A stretch of DNA of 64,000 bases from Talpa occidentalis (lineage: Eukaryota; Chordata; Mammalia; Eulipotyphla; Talpidae): NCBI RefSeq assembly GCF_014898055.3, contig NW_023605194.1:65349361-65413360 (forward strand), written 5' to 3'. Under the pieces are notes generated by a model. That model did not search any database, was not told the DNA's origin, and worked only from the letters and a program-made list of their open reading frames with translations. Shown piece by piece: positions 22,140 through 33,484 of the stretch (position 1 is its first letter; the number at the start of each line of letters is the position of its first letter). The translations under genes were made by a program, and so were the position numbers.

Positions 22140-22630
22140 AGTATGCTTTTATTTCCACTATTTTTTTTTCAGTTTGTAGGTTATTTTTTCATCTAGGTTA
22201 TATTCCCCATACAATTGCACCTTCCTTATTTTGACCCCAGTCCTTCCTCTCCCCTCCACCCTCATAGAGTGTCTCTGGTTTATTGTTGCTTGTTGATTTT
22301 GATTTTTTCTTTATTATAGTTATTCTTTTTCCTGGTTTTATTTAGGTTTTTTTTAGGTTTTCTAAATTCTAAATTCTAAATTTAGAATTTAATTCTAATT
22401 CTAAATTTCTAAATTCTAAATTCTAATTTTCTAAATTTATTTAGGTTTTCTAAATTCCTGCTATGAGTGAGACCATCTGGTATTTTTCTTTTTCTTTCTG
22501 GCTTAGTTCGCTGAACATGATCCCTTCCAGCTCCATCCCTATTGCTGCAAATTGCATGAGTTTATCTTTTTTGATTGCTGAGTAATATTCCATTTTGTAT
22601 ATGTACCACATCTTCTTGAACCAGTCTTAT
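22140..22630 (-). mobile_element. LINE-1 3' end, minus orientation
   Basis: It contains TATTCCCCATACAATTGCAC, the 3'UTR mark shared with the copies at 18030, 35080 (complement) and 61295. It ends within late ORF2. The tandem A/T repeat at 22335-22455 lies inside it. Confidence 0.8.
22335..22455. repeat. Expanded AAATTCT-type simple repeat
   Basis: The L1 phrase GGTTTTCTAAATTC is expanded here to many short direct and mirrored TTCTAAAT / AATTCTAA units; L1 sequence resumes unchanged after it. Confidence 0.8.
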
Positions 22631-22634
22631 TTCC

Positions 22635-22935
22635 ACTTTAAATGTACCCTGTATTCCAGATACAAGTGAAACCATCTGCTTATATACGGAATATAGAAAA
22701 ACTGAACAAAGGGTCAGGAAAAAAGACAAAACTTGCAAACTTACCATAGACTTGAGGCATATAGCAGGCGTGAGGGAGGGAGAGGGGTCAAAACAGAGGC
22801 GGGAAGAGTAAAAGGGACTATGGTGATAGATCATGGGTGTTGTGATGGTGGGTGAACTATGGGGACTACACCTGAGGGGAAACATCAAATACTATAGAAA
22901 AGTTAACAACATTATAAGAAAATAAAATTTTTTTA
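22635..22935 (+). mobile_element. LINE-1 3'-terminal fragment
   Basis: Plus orientation from AGTGAAACCATCTGCTTATA to the A-rich end AAGAAAATAAAATTTT. Confidence 0.75.
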
Positions 22936-22938
22936 AAG

Positions 22939-23221
22939 GGGGTAGAGTTTTATTTATTTATTTTATTTATCTATTTATTTATACAAGCACTGGGTACAGT
23001 CAGAAGCATGGGAGGGTGAGAGAATTCACCAGAGCCAGAGCGGGGAACAGAACAGGCAGGCTGACAAAGAAATACACTGCAGAGGGGAGCAGAAGGCGGC
23101 AGGAGAGGTCTGTCGCACCATGTGGGGCCCTCACCGGTGGCCGGGGATCAAACCAGCTTTGCAGAGGCTGCGGGCAGCTTCACAGCCCAGCGCTCAACCA
23201 CTGCGCCACCAGGGGAGGCCC
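22939..23221 (-). mobile_element. tRNA-derived SINE
   Basis: Minus orientation, inserted in the tail of the preceding L1. AAGAAAATAAA is duplicated on both sides (about 22917 and 23222). Confidence 0.9.
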
Positions 23222-23289
23222 AAGAAAATAAATTTTTAAAAGTTTCCTGGAAATTACTTCATACCAGTAGAGAGGGCTTCCTTTTTTTC

Positions 23290-24060
23290 TTTAAATGACA
23301 TAAAAGATCATCATATATATGTTAATTCAACCAGTGTCTCACTAATAGTTATTTATGTTACTTCCTCTCCTTTGCTATTATAAGTAATGCTGCAATGAAA
23401 ATCCTGAGTATATCATTGTATTTTGCCAGTGTACCTTTGGGATAGATTCCTAGAAGTGGAACTGCTGAGATGAAAGTTACATACTTATAAAGTATTGCAG
23501 GTATTGACCAATTCTTCTCTATTAAGTTATTTTACATCCTCCTAGCAATATGTCAGAATAGCTATCTCCCTGTAGTCTTGTCAATAAAATATGTTGTTAG
23601 ATTTTTACTTCTTTTGGCCACCTGATAGATGAGAAGTAATATTAGTATAGTGGTGGTCTCCATATTTCTTTTTTAAAAAATTCTTGTTTTTTACATCGTT
23701 GTTCATTTTTAAACAATATTTGCTTCCCCCCACCCCCTCAGGTATAGTCCCCATAGAATTTCCTTCACCAATGCACCTGTGCACCATCACCTCAGTCCCC
23801 TGTGCTCCTCCCTCCCTCCTCTGATCCCTTTCCCTGATCCTCCCCTGCAGGATGTCTCTGGTTTACAATTGTGTTTTTGCTTTGTTGTGTTTTGTACTGT
23901 TGTATTTTTTTTACACTGATGTCTTATTTGGTTCCCCTATATTCCTGCTGTACCTGAAAGATGGTTTCCATATTTCTTATTTTGAATGAGGTTGAGCATC
24001 TCTTCATGTGTTTAAGGGTCACAGAAAATGCATTCTAATTCAAATATATTTGCTGCTCAT
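23290..24060 (-). mobile_element. Old L1 carrying a younger L1 3' fragment
   Basis: The outer old L1 (23290-23668 and 23961-24060) is interrupted by a younger minus L1 3'UTR piece at about 23669-23960. The junctions carry GGTCTCCATATTTCTT and GGTTTCCATATTTCTT, a probable target duplication. Confidence 0.75.
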
Positions 24061-24484
24061 GCAGATATTTTCCCACTTTTAAAGTTGAAAAAACTCGATG
24101 GTCATGATTAGGTATAAAGCAATTTATACAGTGGCAAAGATCATGCCCAATGTGTTTCTTAGAATAGAGAGAGTTCTTTGAAGTTTTATTTGAAAGATTA
24201 CGTGGGGAAAATTTTATCTAGCAGAGCTTTAACTTGGGTACATACAGTTTCCTTATAGTGGCGTGTCCTCACTGAAGTTCTCATTTCAGCTGAGCATCAA
24301 ACTCATATACAGAATTTAAGACAAAAAAAAGAAAAGAAAAAGATGCCAGGGTCTATTGCTGGCTATTCACATTTGGAGACTCTAGGGTGAGTTCTTGTCA
24401 GCTATGAGTTTCTGCTTTTTAGTTTTTGTCTTTTTTAACTGAGGAGATAATTCTGTGTACATAGGCCTGTAAACCAAATACACT

Positions 24485-24590
24485 TGTTCAACAAATAAAT
24501 TTAAGTGCTAGGAACTGAGTTGGAGGGTGTGTGTGCCAGGAGTAAAGTACTGATAAAACAGATTATCCCTGCCCCCTGAATTGCCGAGAC
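24485..24590 (-). mobile_element. L2-like fragment
   Basis: The sequence TTGTTCAACAAATAAATTTA...TAGGAACTGAGTTGG followed by AATTGCCGAGAC-type text fits the complement of the L2 3' region (CAACAAATATTTATTGAGCA pattern). Diverged. Confidence 0.5.
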
Positions 24591-24595
24591 CAAAA

Positions 24596-24664
24596 ATATT
24601 AAATAGATTCGCATTAAGATGCCATATTAAATAGAATCGCATTAAGATTCGCATTAAGATGCCA
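24596..24664 (+). repeat. Short tandem duplication
   Basis: The unit ATTAAATAGA-TTCGCATTAAGATGCC is repeated 2.5 times, with GATTCGCATTAAGATGCCA occurring at both ends. Confidence 0.85.
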
Positions 24665-24784
24665 AGCACTCATGGCTTTAAAGTACTGGGGACTAAGGTA
24701 GGCAGTAACAGAATGCAATGCTATTTGATAGGGTGGTCTAATATTCAAGCTGATTTGAAAAGAAAAATGGGCTCGGGACCAGAT

Positions 24785-25923
24785 AAATTTAAACTTTTTT
24801 TCAATTTAATTGTATTTATTTATTTGACATTATTGTTCATTTTTGCATGATGTTTGACTTCTCCCCTTAGGTGTAATCCTGCTAAAATTCCCACCACCAA
24901 ATGACCCATGAACAATCATTATAGTCCCTTGTGCTTTTCCCTCTGGTTTTGACCCCTCTCTCTGCCCCAACCATGATGAATGTCTTGTATTTATAGTTTG
25001 CCTGCTATTTTTGTCTTGTCTTTTTTCTTTCCTGACCCCTTGTTCTGTTTCCCTATATTCCTCTTACAAGTGAAACCATTCGATATTTCTCTTTTTTCCT
25101 TCTGACTTATTTTGCTTAGCATAATCCTTTCCAGTTTCATCCATGTTGCAGATGGCATGAGTTTATCATTTATGATTGCTGGGTAGTACTCCATATTATA
25201 TATATATACCACATCTTCTTGATCCAGTCATCTATTTTGGGGCATTTAAGTTGTTTCCATATCTTGGCTATTGTAAATAGTGTTGCAATAAACATAGGAG
25301 TGCAGGTTTCCTTTCGAATTAATGTTTTTGTATCCTTTGGTAGATTCCTAGGAGTGGAATTGCTGGATCATGTGGTTGATCCATTTTAGTAATTTGAGGG
25401 TCCTCCACACAGCTTTCCAGAGTGGTTGGACCAGTTGCATTCCCAATAGAAATATAAGAGGGTTCCTTTTTTCCTCCATATCCTTGACTGTATTTGTTGT
25501 CAGTTTTTTTAATGTGGGCCATTCTTACTGGTTGACGTGGTATCTCATTGTGATTTTGATTTGCATTTCCCTGATTATAAATGATGGTGAGCATTTTTTT
25601 TTTAAAGATTTATTTATTTAGTTATACAAGCACTGGGTAGTGTCAGAAGCGTGGGAGTGTGAGAGAATTCACCAGAGGCAGAGCAGGGAGCAGAAGAGGC
25701 AGACTGACGAAGCACACTGCTGAGGGGTGCAGCAGACGGGGCAGGAGAGGTCTGCACACCATTTGGGATACTCGCCAGGTGGCCAGGGATGGAACTGGCG
25801 CCACAGAGGCTGCGGGCAGCTTCGCAGCCCAGCGCTCAACTGCTGCACCACCAGGGGAGTTCTGATGGTGAGCCTATTTTCATACACCTGTTGGCCATGT
25901 GCATTTCCTCTTTGGAGAAGTCA
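24785..25923 (-). mobile_element. LINE-1 3' fragment, older subfamily, split by a SINE
   Basis: Minus orientation: 3'UTR at 24785-25000, then late ORF2. Open pieces 25212-24991 ([20 protein letters not shown]) and 25594-25319 (minus) are L1 ORF2 C-terminus. The SINE at 25593-25863 interrupts it. Confidence 0.85.
25593..25863 (-). mobile_element. tRNA-derived SINE
   Basis: Minus orientation, flanked by GATGGTGAGC at 25583 and 25864. Confidence 0.92.
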
Positions 25924-26640
25924 GACCTAAACTTTTAACAGCTATTAGGAACATCTGAACAGAATTTACATAAAGTACTTGTTCCGTGTCTGGCTCACAG
26001 TAAAAGGCAGCTTTTGTGCTGGTGACAAGTTTCTTCTCAACCATGTTTAAATTTCAGATAAATAATCATTTATTGTATGTGCCATGCAATATATGGAACA
26101 TACTTGTATTAAAAAATTTAAAAAATATTTGTTGTTTTATGAAAAACTAATATAACTGTATTTTTATTTGCCAAATCTGGCAATCATACTTGTTATAGGT
26201 CTTTACATATGCTATCTCCCATACTTGCTAGATAACCACACAAAGTAATTTTTAATGCTAATTTTACCAACAAAAAGATGTAGGCTCACTGAGACAGCAA
26301 TATCCACAAGATTACAGCTGGTGCATTGTAGAATCAGAATGTGAAGCTAGATGTTTCCCAAAAAAAGGCACTGTTCTATACTTCTCATGAAAACCAGTAA
26401 TGCTACAATTGTTATTGGTCAGAGTCAGATTAAGAGTCTTATAGTTGTTATAGTGAGATTAGTGGACATGCTCTTGCAGCTCCCCAAACACAGCACTTTA
26501 CCATGATGAGACTTGGCACCATCAGGCTCCTCTCAGCATATGAGTGCCACTTGGCCTTCATGGCTCGGTCTATAGGTTTATCTGACCTTATTGAGGAAGT
26601 TTATCTAATCATTCCAGGAAAGCTGATTATTCAAGCACTT
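25924..26640. other. Unassigned sequence
   Basis: AT-rich DNA. The frame 26503-26709 (+) continues into an L2-like relic and has no recognisable domain. No exon is supported. Confidence 0.4.
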
Positions 26641-26785
26641 AAAACTGTATATTGCAATGATTGTCTTAAGGGTATGTCTCTCCAGAAGACCATGAGTTTC
26701 CTGAGATAGGAATACTATCCTATTTTTCCAGCGCTTGACAAGGGAGTGGAGACTCAGTAAATGCTTGAAGAATGAAGGCCAAACT
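26640..26785 (+). mobile_element. L2-like 3' fragment
   Basis: The pattern GACCATGAGTTTCCTGAGAT ... CAGCGCTTGACAAGG ... CAGTAAATGCTTGAAGAATG follows the L2 3' end (gag-ctcc...agcgcctgg...caataaatgtttgttgaatga). Confidence 0.65.
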
Positions 26786-27975
26786 CTGGGTATCAGATTT
26801 CATTAAAGTCTGGTAAAGCATGTTTGGGGTTACTGACTAGGAGACAATGGCTCTCCTGACTATCTTTAGAAAGTACCATCAGAGAATGGATACTGAAAAC
26901 TAAGCTCTTTCCAGAGATGAACAAGGAAATCATAATCCTTTACTACTAAACTTGGGAACAGTCCTACCAATTATGCATATTTTTATGACTCTATTTTTCT
27001 GTGACCTTTGACATAATTGTAACTTCTGTTATTACACAATTACCTAAATGGAGCATTTGAGAATGAATCAGCTTTAGTTAATATTCTCAAATATCTGGAG
27101 GGGAAGGAGGGAGACGTGAAGAAATCTTGAGACTTACCTTTCTAGCTCAGCAAAGTTCAAACCAGTCATTATAAAAAGCTAATTTTGTATGAGAACTGAA
27201 ACCATTTTATATGCTAAAGATAGATATGTTTGGCGCAAAGCTATTTTTCCTTTAAGTATTTTGTTGAATATTTTCCAGAGACTTTTTTTAATCATATAAA
27301 AGTGAATTATAATTCTGATATCTTTTCTTAATTATGGACAGACACTAGTGATTTCCAAGAACACCGAATTACATGATTGAAAAGAAATACATTAATACTC
27401 TTGTCCCTTGGCTGACCTACTGGTCATCCTGGATATTATTAGTGCCAACACTGTTTTACTGAGTACAGAAATCCACCCACCTCCTCTGGTTTTGAGTCAT
27501 CCTACCCCATTCAGGTACTTCAGTTCTTTTGCTGAAGTATTCCATATCAGAATAATTTTCCCTTTCCAAATTGACATGTACATGCTATCAAGGTTGCTAT
27601 TTACACCAGCCAATAAATGTTTTAGGAATGACTGACAAACTGAAATTCTGGCTTTAATAATTTCTATTAAGACAGATAAATATTTGGCTCAAATGGCAAT
27701 TCTGCCTAGGCAGCTACACAAAAACATAAACAATCCACTCAGGAAAATATCTAATTTATTTTTTCATGTTGAGGAAATGACTGATGTAATCTGATGTGTC
27801 ACTTGATGTATCAAAAGGAAGTCTGTTGAATGGCGGAATCCCAAACATCAGCCATGCTGTGAGTGGTGATTTGGAAGGCAGAGGAAACTCCTACCCTCAG
27901 AAGCAAACACTTTTTGCATATTATCTAGGCTGTGCTAGTGTAAACACACTATTGGCAGTTTCTCAGTTTGTGTAG
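26786..27975. other. Unassigned, apparently single-copy sequence
   Basis: No repeat, exon or RNA gene recognised. The open frame 27408-27635 (+) shows no family feature. Confidence 0.4.
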
Positions 27976-27979
27976 GGGA

Positions 27980-28180
27980 GGAGGAAGATATATATAATGG
28001 ATAAGAGCACTGGATTTGGAGTCAGACTGCTAGAATTTTTCTCCTAGACCTAACACTTCCTCATCTTGGACAAGGTACTTATGGCTTTCTGAGTTTCATT
28101 TTCCTTATCTATAAAATGGAAATAGAAACAGTATATACCTTGTGGGTTACTGTGAGGATCAGTGGGGTTGAAGGTTAATG
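27980..28180 (+). mobile_element. MIR SINE
   Basis: GATAAGAGCACTGGATTTGG, AGTCAGACTGC, a central CTCATCTTGGACAAGGTACT and TATCTATAAAATGGAAATAG occur in MIR consensus order, through GTTACTGTGAGGATCAGTGG. Confidence 0.85.
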
Positions 28181-28933
28181 GTTTATCTAGTAAGTACACA
28201 ATCTGTTAGTACTCTTATTCTCCTTTCTTGCCTGTCAGCATGAATCAGCAGAACAGTAAGCTGGCACATGCAAATGGACAATGATTCAGCTTATGACCAT
28301 AGCCTTCCTCCAGACTTCCATGAATAATGTGAGTTATATTAAAAAAGGAGCAGAAATTTCCTTCGAAGGGAAGGGTGGCAGGAAGTCTGAATTTCAAATG
28401 CCTCTTTCCTTCCCATTCTCTTCCTTTGGTACCCTACCCATTGAAGGCTGATGAAAACAAAATAAAAACACAAAGGACAAGTCCAAGAAAATGCCATAAG
28501 ACTTTGGCCTGACCCCCATGCAGACCACAGTAAGATGCACTGGCCCATGTGGAAGACTTTTTTTCACATGGCTAGAGGCAGGTAAAGGAACTCCTGCAGC
28601 CCTTTCCTCCTAAATTCCATACTCCGGTTTCTCTAGATCTGACTTCTGTAATATTATGGAAAAGAAAGTATAGGAAGAACATATTCAGCAAAGAAGCAAT
28701 ATATGCAAGAGAGCTTAGGCTCCTCATCTAGAGCTCAGCTAGTCCAGGCTTTCTCAGGAGGCAAGCATAGCCCCAGAACTCCTTCCTGAATAAGCTCTTC
28801 AAAGGGGAGAAAAAGCCAAAAGACAGAGTCAAGAGCAACCACCATACATTTTTCTCAGAAGTTTAACTCATTCAATTCATTCAACATTTTACTGAGCCCT
28901 ATTATGTTAGGTGCTTGTTTCAGATGCTGAAAT
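28181..28933. other. Unassigned sequence with an L2-like end
   Basis: 28865-28930 (CATTCAATTCATTCAACATT...TTAGGTGCTTGTTTCAGATG) fits the complement of an L2 3' end and is cut by the LTR that follows. The rest shows nothing I can name. Confidence 0.45.
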
Positions 28934-29527
28934 TGCAACAGGGTGGTCCCCAGGAAAGGGGGAGGTTCCAGGTTCCCTGCCCCACCCAAGGGAGGGTGGA
29001 GCTGAGCAGCAAGAGAAGAAGCTGCAAGAAGAGACTGAGGAAGGAAGCAGGATGGAGCCAGGAGACCTGGAGGAGGCACATGGAGCCTAGAGACACGTGA
29101 AGAAGCTGCGCTTGTCTTTTGGTCGTGGACGGGGTGACACAGATGTGGGTGAGACCCGTGGGGAGGTGACAATGGCAGCTTTTATCTTGATGTTGATTTT
29201 GCTCTTTTCCTTCCGGGCTTGTCCAGTTGTTTGTGACCCTTCTCTGTGGGTCCCCACTGGAAGATGCTTTAGACTTTTAGCAGGCTTTGGGGCTTTGCTC
29301 TGCGCCAATCCCATTTGGATGGACTTTTACCCACGAGGGGACGGGTAACTTTGGGTGCTTCATTTAGAAACTAGACTCTTTGCCTTACCTGTGTTGTTTC
29401 CTAGTTTTATTAAAGTTCCTTCCCATTAAAGTCTCCTATGTTTTGTGTTGATGCGGCGGATGGCAGAACCCATGTAGAATAGGCAGGTTTGCAGGGTTTG
29501 GGCTGCCCCTCTCCCTGTCCTATAACA
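28934..29527 (+). mobile_element. Solo LTR, family A, copy 1
   Basis: A 594-bp LTR starting TGCAACAGGG and ending CCTATAACA, flanked by a perfect 4-bp duplication AAAT (28930-28933 and 29528-29531). AT-rich signals (TATTAAAGTTCC, CCATTAAAGTCT) lie near 29405-29430. A 4-bp duplication suits class I (gammaretrovirus-like) ERVs. No gag, pol or env is attached. The LTR keeps an 83-codon open frame at 29097-29348. Confidence 0.88.
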
Positions 29528-29531
29528 AAAT

Positions 29532-29782
29532 CCCAACCACGCCAGTTAAGAAGTTAGTGACAGCCACAAACAGGATTCAAGTACTTGACCCATGCACCTT
29601 AAACTTGCCCCCTTTATGTTACTGCCTTTGATGGTCTCCCAGACCCCTCTTAAGGGCAGGGTGTGAAAGGGAAGAGGAGAGTCATAGAAGAGGTTTAAGC
29701 TTCATGACTCTGCAAATAACAGAGGGCATCAAGAGGGAGATGTTTTCCAGTGTTTACCCTGGTTTCACTTTTGCCCTAGTTG
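29532..29782. other. Spacer between inverted family A LTRs
   Basis: About 250 bp without retroviral coding sequence; origin unclear. Confidence 0.5.
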
Positions 29783-30369
29783 TGTTATAGGACAGGGAGA
29801 GGGGCAGCCCAAACCCCGCAAACCTGCCTATTCTAAATGGGTTCTGCCATCCGCCGCATCAACACAAAACATATGACACTTTAATGGGAAGGAACTTTAA
29901 TAAAAACTAGGAAACAATACAGGTAAGGCAAAGAGTCTAGTTTCTAAATGAAGCACCCAAAGTTACCCATCCCCTCGTGGGTAAAACTCCATCCATATGG
30001 GGTCGGCCCAGAGCAAGGCCCCAAAGCCTGCCACAAGTCTAAAACATCTTCCAGTGGGGACCCACAGAAAAGGGTCACAAACAACCGGACAAGCCCGGAA
30101 GGAAAAGAGCAAAATCCACATCAAGATAAAAGCTGCCATGGTCACCTCCCCACGGGTCTCACCCACATCTGTGTCACCCAGTCCACGACCAAAAGACAAT
30201 TGCAGTTTCTTCACGTGTCTCTAGGCTCCACGCGCCTCCTCCAGGTCTCCTGGCTCCATCCTGCTTCCTTCCTCAGTCTCTTCTCCAGCTTCTCCTCTTC
30301 CTGCTCAGCTCCACCCTCCCTTGGGTGGGGCAGGGAACCTCCCCCTTTCCTGGGGACCACCCTGTTGCA
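29783..30369 (-). mobile_element. Solo LTR, family A, copy 2 (inverted)
   Basis: A 587-bp reverse-complement copy. Flanks GTTG (29779) and ATTG (30370) differ at one base, so a 4-bp duplication is likely but decayed. It holds the same 83-codon frame on the minus strand (30214-29963). Confidence 0.85.
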
Positions 30370-30373
30370 ATTG

Positions 30374-30984
30374 CAGTCAGAAAACCTGGTTCTGCAGACC
30401 CAAGAGGGGACTGCCTTCACAAGGCCTCTTAAAATCTCAACTTAAGGCACAAAAGACTTAGTCTCTCTCCCTCAGTTCCAGATCATTATGAGTCTTACAT
30501 TTCTTTCACTGGACTGTCATTTGGCCCCCAACAGAAAATAAGCATTTTATCTGGCTTGGGGAAAACATGGCTTTCACAAAAGATTCAAGTAGATAGCTTG
30601 CATGTACTTGCTTTGGAAAGTGATTTGCCTTATGTCACAGATAGGAAGATTTTAGCATAGGATTAGCCAAGAACAAAAATAATCCACTCAAGTTTCTCGG
30701 TCTGAGGTCAAACTCAAGAAACAATAAAAAGAGGCACCGCCAGACACTTGCTTTCTGGGCTAATCCAGAGATGGTTATGCCAACATAGGTACCAAAATGG
30801 AGCTGACAACTCAGTGGAGAGTGCTCAGCATAGTCTTCTAATTCATGGTAGGGCTTGGTGGGGTTTTTTGTGGTGTTTTTTTTTTTTTTCTTTTAAATTC
30901 CCACTAACCTATCCCAGCTAATCCTTACAAATCAAATCAAAATTTGTATCAAATTTATAAATAAAAGCTTCAGTTTAAAAATAG
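30374..30984. other. Unassigned sequence
   Basis: No gene or repeat recognised between LTR copy 2 and the USF2 pseudogene; a T-run lies at 30870-30890. Confidence 0.45.
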
Positions 30985-32790
30985 TGTGGATGGCGCGTCC
31001 GAGAGCCCTGGCCCCGCTGCTGCTTCTGTGCCCCCAGGTCCCACAGCACCCTTCCCACTGGCTGTAATCCAAAATCCCTTCAGCAATGGCAGCAGCCCGG
31101 CAGCTGAGGCTGTCACTGGGGAGGCACGATTTGCTTATTTCCCAGCATCTAGTGTGGGAGATACCAGGCTGTGTCCGTACAGACCACAGAGCAGAGCTTG
31201 CAGGCCAGAGGTGAGTTCTATGTGATGATGACACCCCAGGATGTGCTTCAGTCAGGAACACAGAGGACGATCGCACCCCGGACACACCCCTATTCCCTGA
31301 AAATCGATGGAACCAGGATGCCACGGGATGAGAGGAGAGCTCAGCACAATGAAGTGGGGCAGAGGCGGAGGGACAAGATCAACAACTGGATCGTCCAGCT
31401 TTCAAAATCATTCTGTAACAGGGTGGTCCCCAGGAAACGGGGAGGTTCCAGGTTCCCTGCCCCACCCAAAAGGGGGGTGAAGCTGAGCAGGGAGAAGAGG
31501 TTTTAGAGGAGACTGAGGAAGGAAGGAAGCAGGATGGGGCCAGAAGGAGACCTGGAGGAGGCACATGGAGCCTAGAGACACGTGAAGAAACTGTGCTTGT
31601 CTTTTGGTCGTGGACGGGGTGACACAGATGTGGGTGAGACCCGTGGGGAGGTGACATTGGCAGCTTTTATCTTGATTTTGATTTTGCTCTTTTCCTTCAG
31701 GGCTTGTCTGGTTGTTTCTGACCCTTTTCTGTGGGTCCCCACTGGAAGAGGCTTTAGACTTGTGGCAGGCTTTGGGGACTTGTTCTGGGCGGATCCCTAA
31801 TGGATGGACTTTTACCCACGAGGGGATGGGTAACTTTGGGTGCTTGATTTAGAAACTAGATTCTTTGCCTTTCCTGTATTGTTTCCTAATTGTATTAAAG
31901 TTCCTTCCCATTAAAGTCTCATGTTTTGTGTTCATGCGGCGGATGGCAGAACCCTTATATAGGCAGTTTTGCAGGGTTTGGGCTGCCCCTCTCCCTGCCC
32001 TGTAACAATTCCACATTGTAGTGCAGACAATAGCAAGATGAGAGCGAGCAAAGGCGGGATCCTGTCCAAGGCCCGCGACTACATCCGGGAGCTGCGCCAG
32101 ACGAACCAGCGGGTGCAGGAGACCTTCAAGGAGGCCGAGCTGCTGCAGATGGACAATGAGCTCCTGGACGAGGAGCTGAAGAACGAGAACGCGGTGCTCC
32201 GCGCCCAGCTGCAGCAGCACAACCTGGAGATGGTGGGCGAGAGCGCCGGCCCGCAGCGGGGCCTCGCCTCCGCCGCCCCTTCCCCAGCCCTTAGCACAGA
32301 GAGGGACAGACGCTCCTCCCCCAGCTGCGTTTTTTTATGGTAGATTTTTAACAAAAAAGGGGAGAAATAATGCATTTCTGTGGATCAGCTCCCTCCACCC
32401 TCCTCAACTTGGAAACGATACCCTCCCTCCCCGGTGGTCTGTCTGTCTCCCCTCCCCGGTCCCCACGAAGCCCCCGCACTTCTAGTGATCTCTCCCGAGG
32501 GAGGAGGACCGAGGCCCTGCCTCATCCACTGCATCTGTGGTCCCTAGAGGTGCTGAGCCAGGGTGCTCACGGAACAAGGGGAGCCTTTGGCGGGGCCGTC
32601 CCCGGGGTCTGGCCCTGTGCAGGGAGGCCATGTCCATCCCACCTCTTGTTTCTGGATCCCTGTTCCCTTTGGGGGGGGGGGTGTATTTTCATTTTCTTTA
32701 TGGAAAAATGGACCAAAAAAATAGAGAAAGTGAGAGAGAGGTATTTAACTGCAATAAACTGGCCCCATGTGGCCCCGCCTTGAAAAAAAT
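30985..32790 (+). pseudogene. USF2P: USF2 processed pseudogene, 5'-truncated and split by an LTR
   Basis: Intronless text of USF2, a bHLH-leucine-zipper factor that binds E-boxes. In order: AVIQNPFSNGSSPAAEAVTG (frame from 30986), a frameshift near 31165, YVMMTPQDVLQSGTQRTIAP, the basic region AQHNEV-x4-RRDKINNWIVQLSK, then the LTR at 31414-32007, then ADNSK-x3-SKGGILSKARDYIRELRQ and the leucine zipper LKNENAVLRAQLQQHNLEMV to about 32250. A 3'UTR-like part, AATAAA at 32752 and an A-rich tail (32783-32810) follow. The missing N-terminus, frameshift, codon losses in the basic region and LTR make it inactive. The symbol denotes a USF2 retrocopy, not an official name. Confidence 0.93.
31414..32007 (+). 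mobile_element. Solo LTR, family A, copy 3, inside the USF2 pseudogene
   Basis: It is 594 bp long, starting TGTAACAGGG and ending CCCTGTAACA, with perfect 4-bp duplication ATTC (31410-31413 and 32008-32011). Removing the LTR and one ATTC restores colinearity of the USF2 retrocopy, so the LTR is younger than the retrocopy. The shared frame (31582-31800) ends about 11 codons early. Confidence 0.93.
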
Positions 32791-32810
32791 AAATAAAATA
32801 AAAATATAAA

Positions 32811-33468
32811 CAAATATGCTTCTATTTTTATTTCGGTGTTTTGAAATTGAACTAATGCAATGAACCAGGACTCTTTGTGTTTAAATACAAAGGATGAAAT
32901 TCAAAACAGGATAAAACAAAATGCCAGACCTCATAAGTGCTTTCTTGCTTGTTCTATCAGTAACATACTCTCTCAAAAAAATCTCTTCATTTACCAGATG
33001 ACAATAAAAAGGTGAGACACAAAGTAGGTAAGTCACCTCCTGAAGTCATATTAGTTGCTGAGGTCACACTAGACCATTTGGCTGGACTTCGGCCTCACAT
33101 TCTTGTCCCGTTTGGTTGTTAAACACAATACAGCTTTCCTAGTGTCCATGGACTGATATCTAAAGTTACTCGATAAACAACTGCTGGCACGTTAAAACAG
33201 GAGCCTGGATTTCTTTAATTGGGGTGAAAAAAATATCGGTTTTCTGAAAGTTTCTGGGCATGGTTTTTAAAAATCACTTGTTTAGTTCTTTTAGTTAGTA
33301 TATAAAAAGCAACAAGTTTTTCTTCTTTTCAAGGCTCTTCTTCCTTGATGTAATTATTTTATGATCCAAGAGTCATTCCCTAGTGGCCATCTCTTCCAGT
33401 TCTGCATCAGGGATGTGGCTTGCACTGACCATTGCTCTCAGTTTTCTGAGACTATAAGAACCATGTTT
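32811..33468. other. Unassigned sequence
   Basis: AT-rich; no exon or repeat recognised. The frame crossing 33361-33555 (+) reads into the L1 that follows and is not a gene. Confidence 0.45.
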
Positions 33469-33484
33469 AAAAGCTTCTTTCTCA

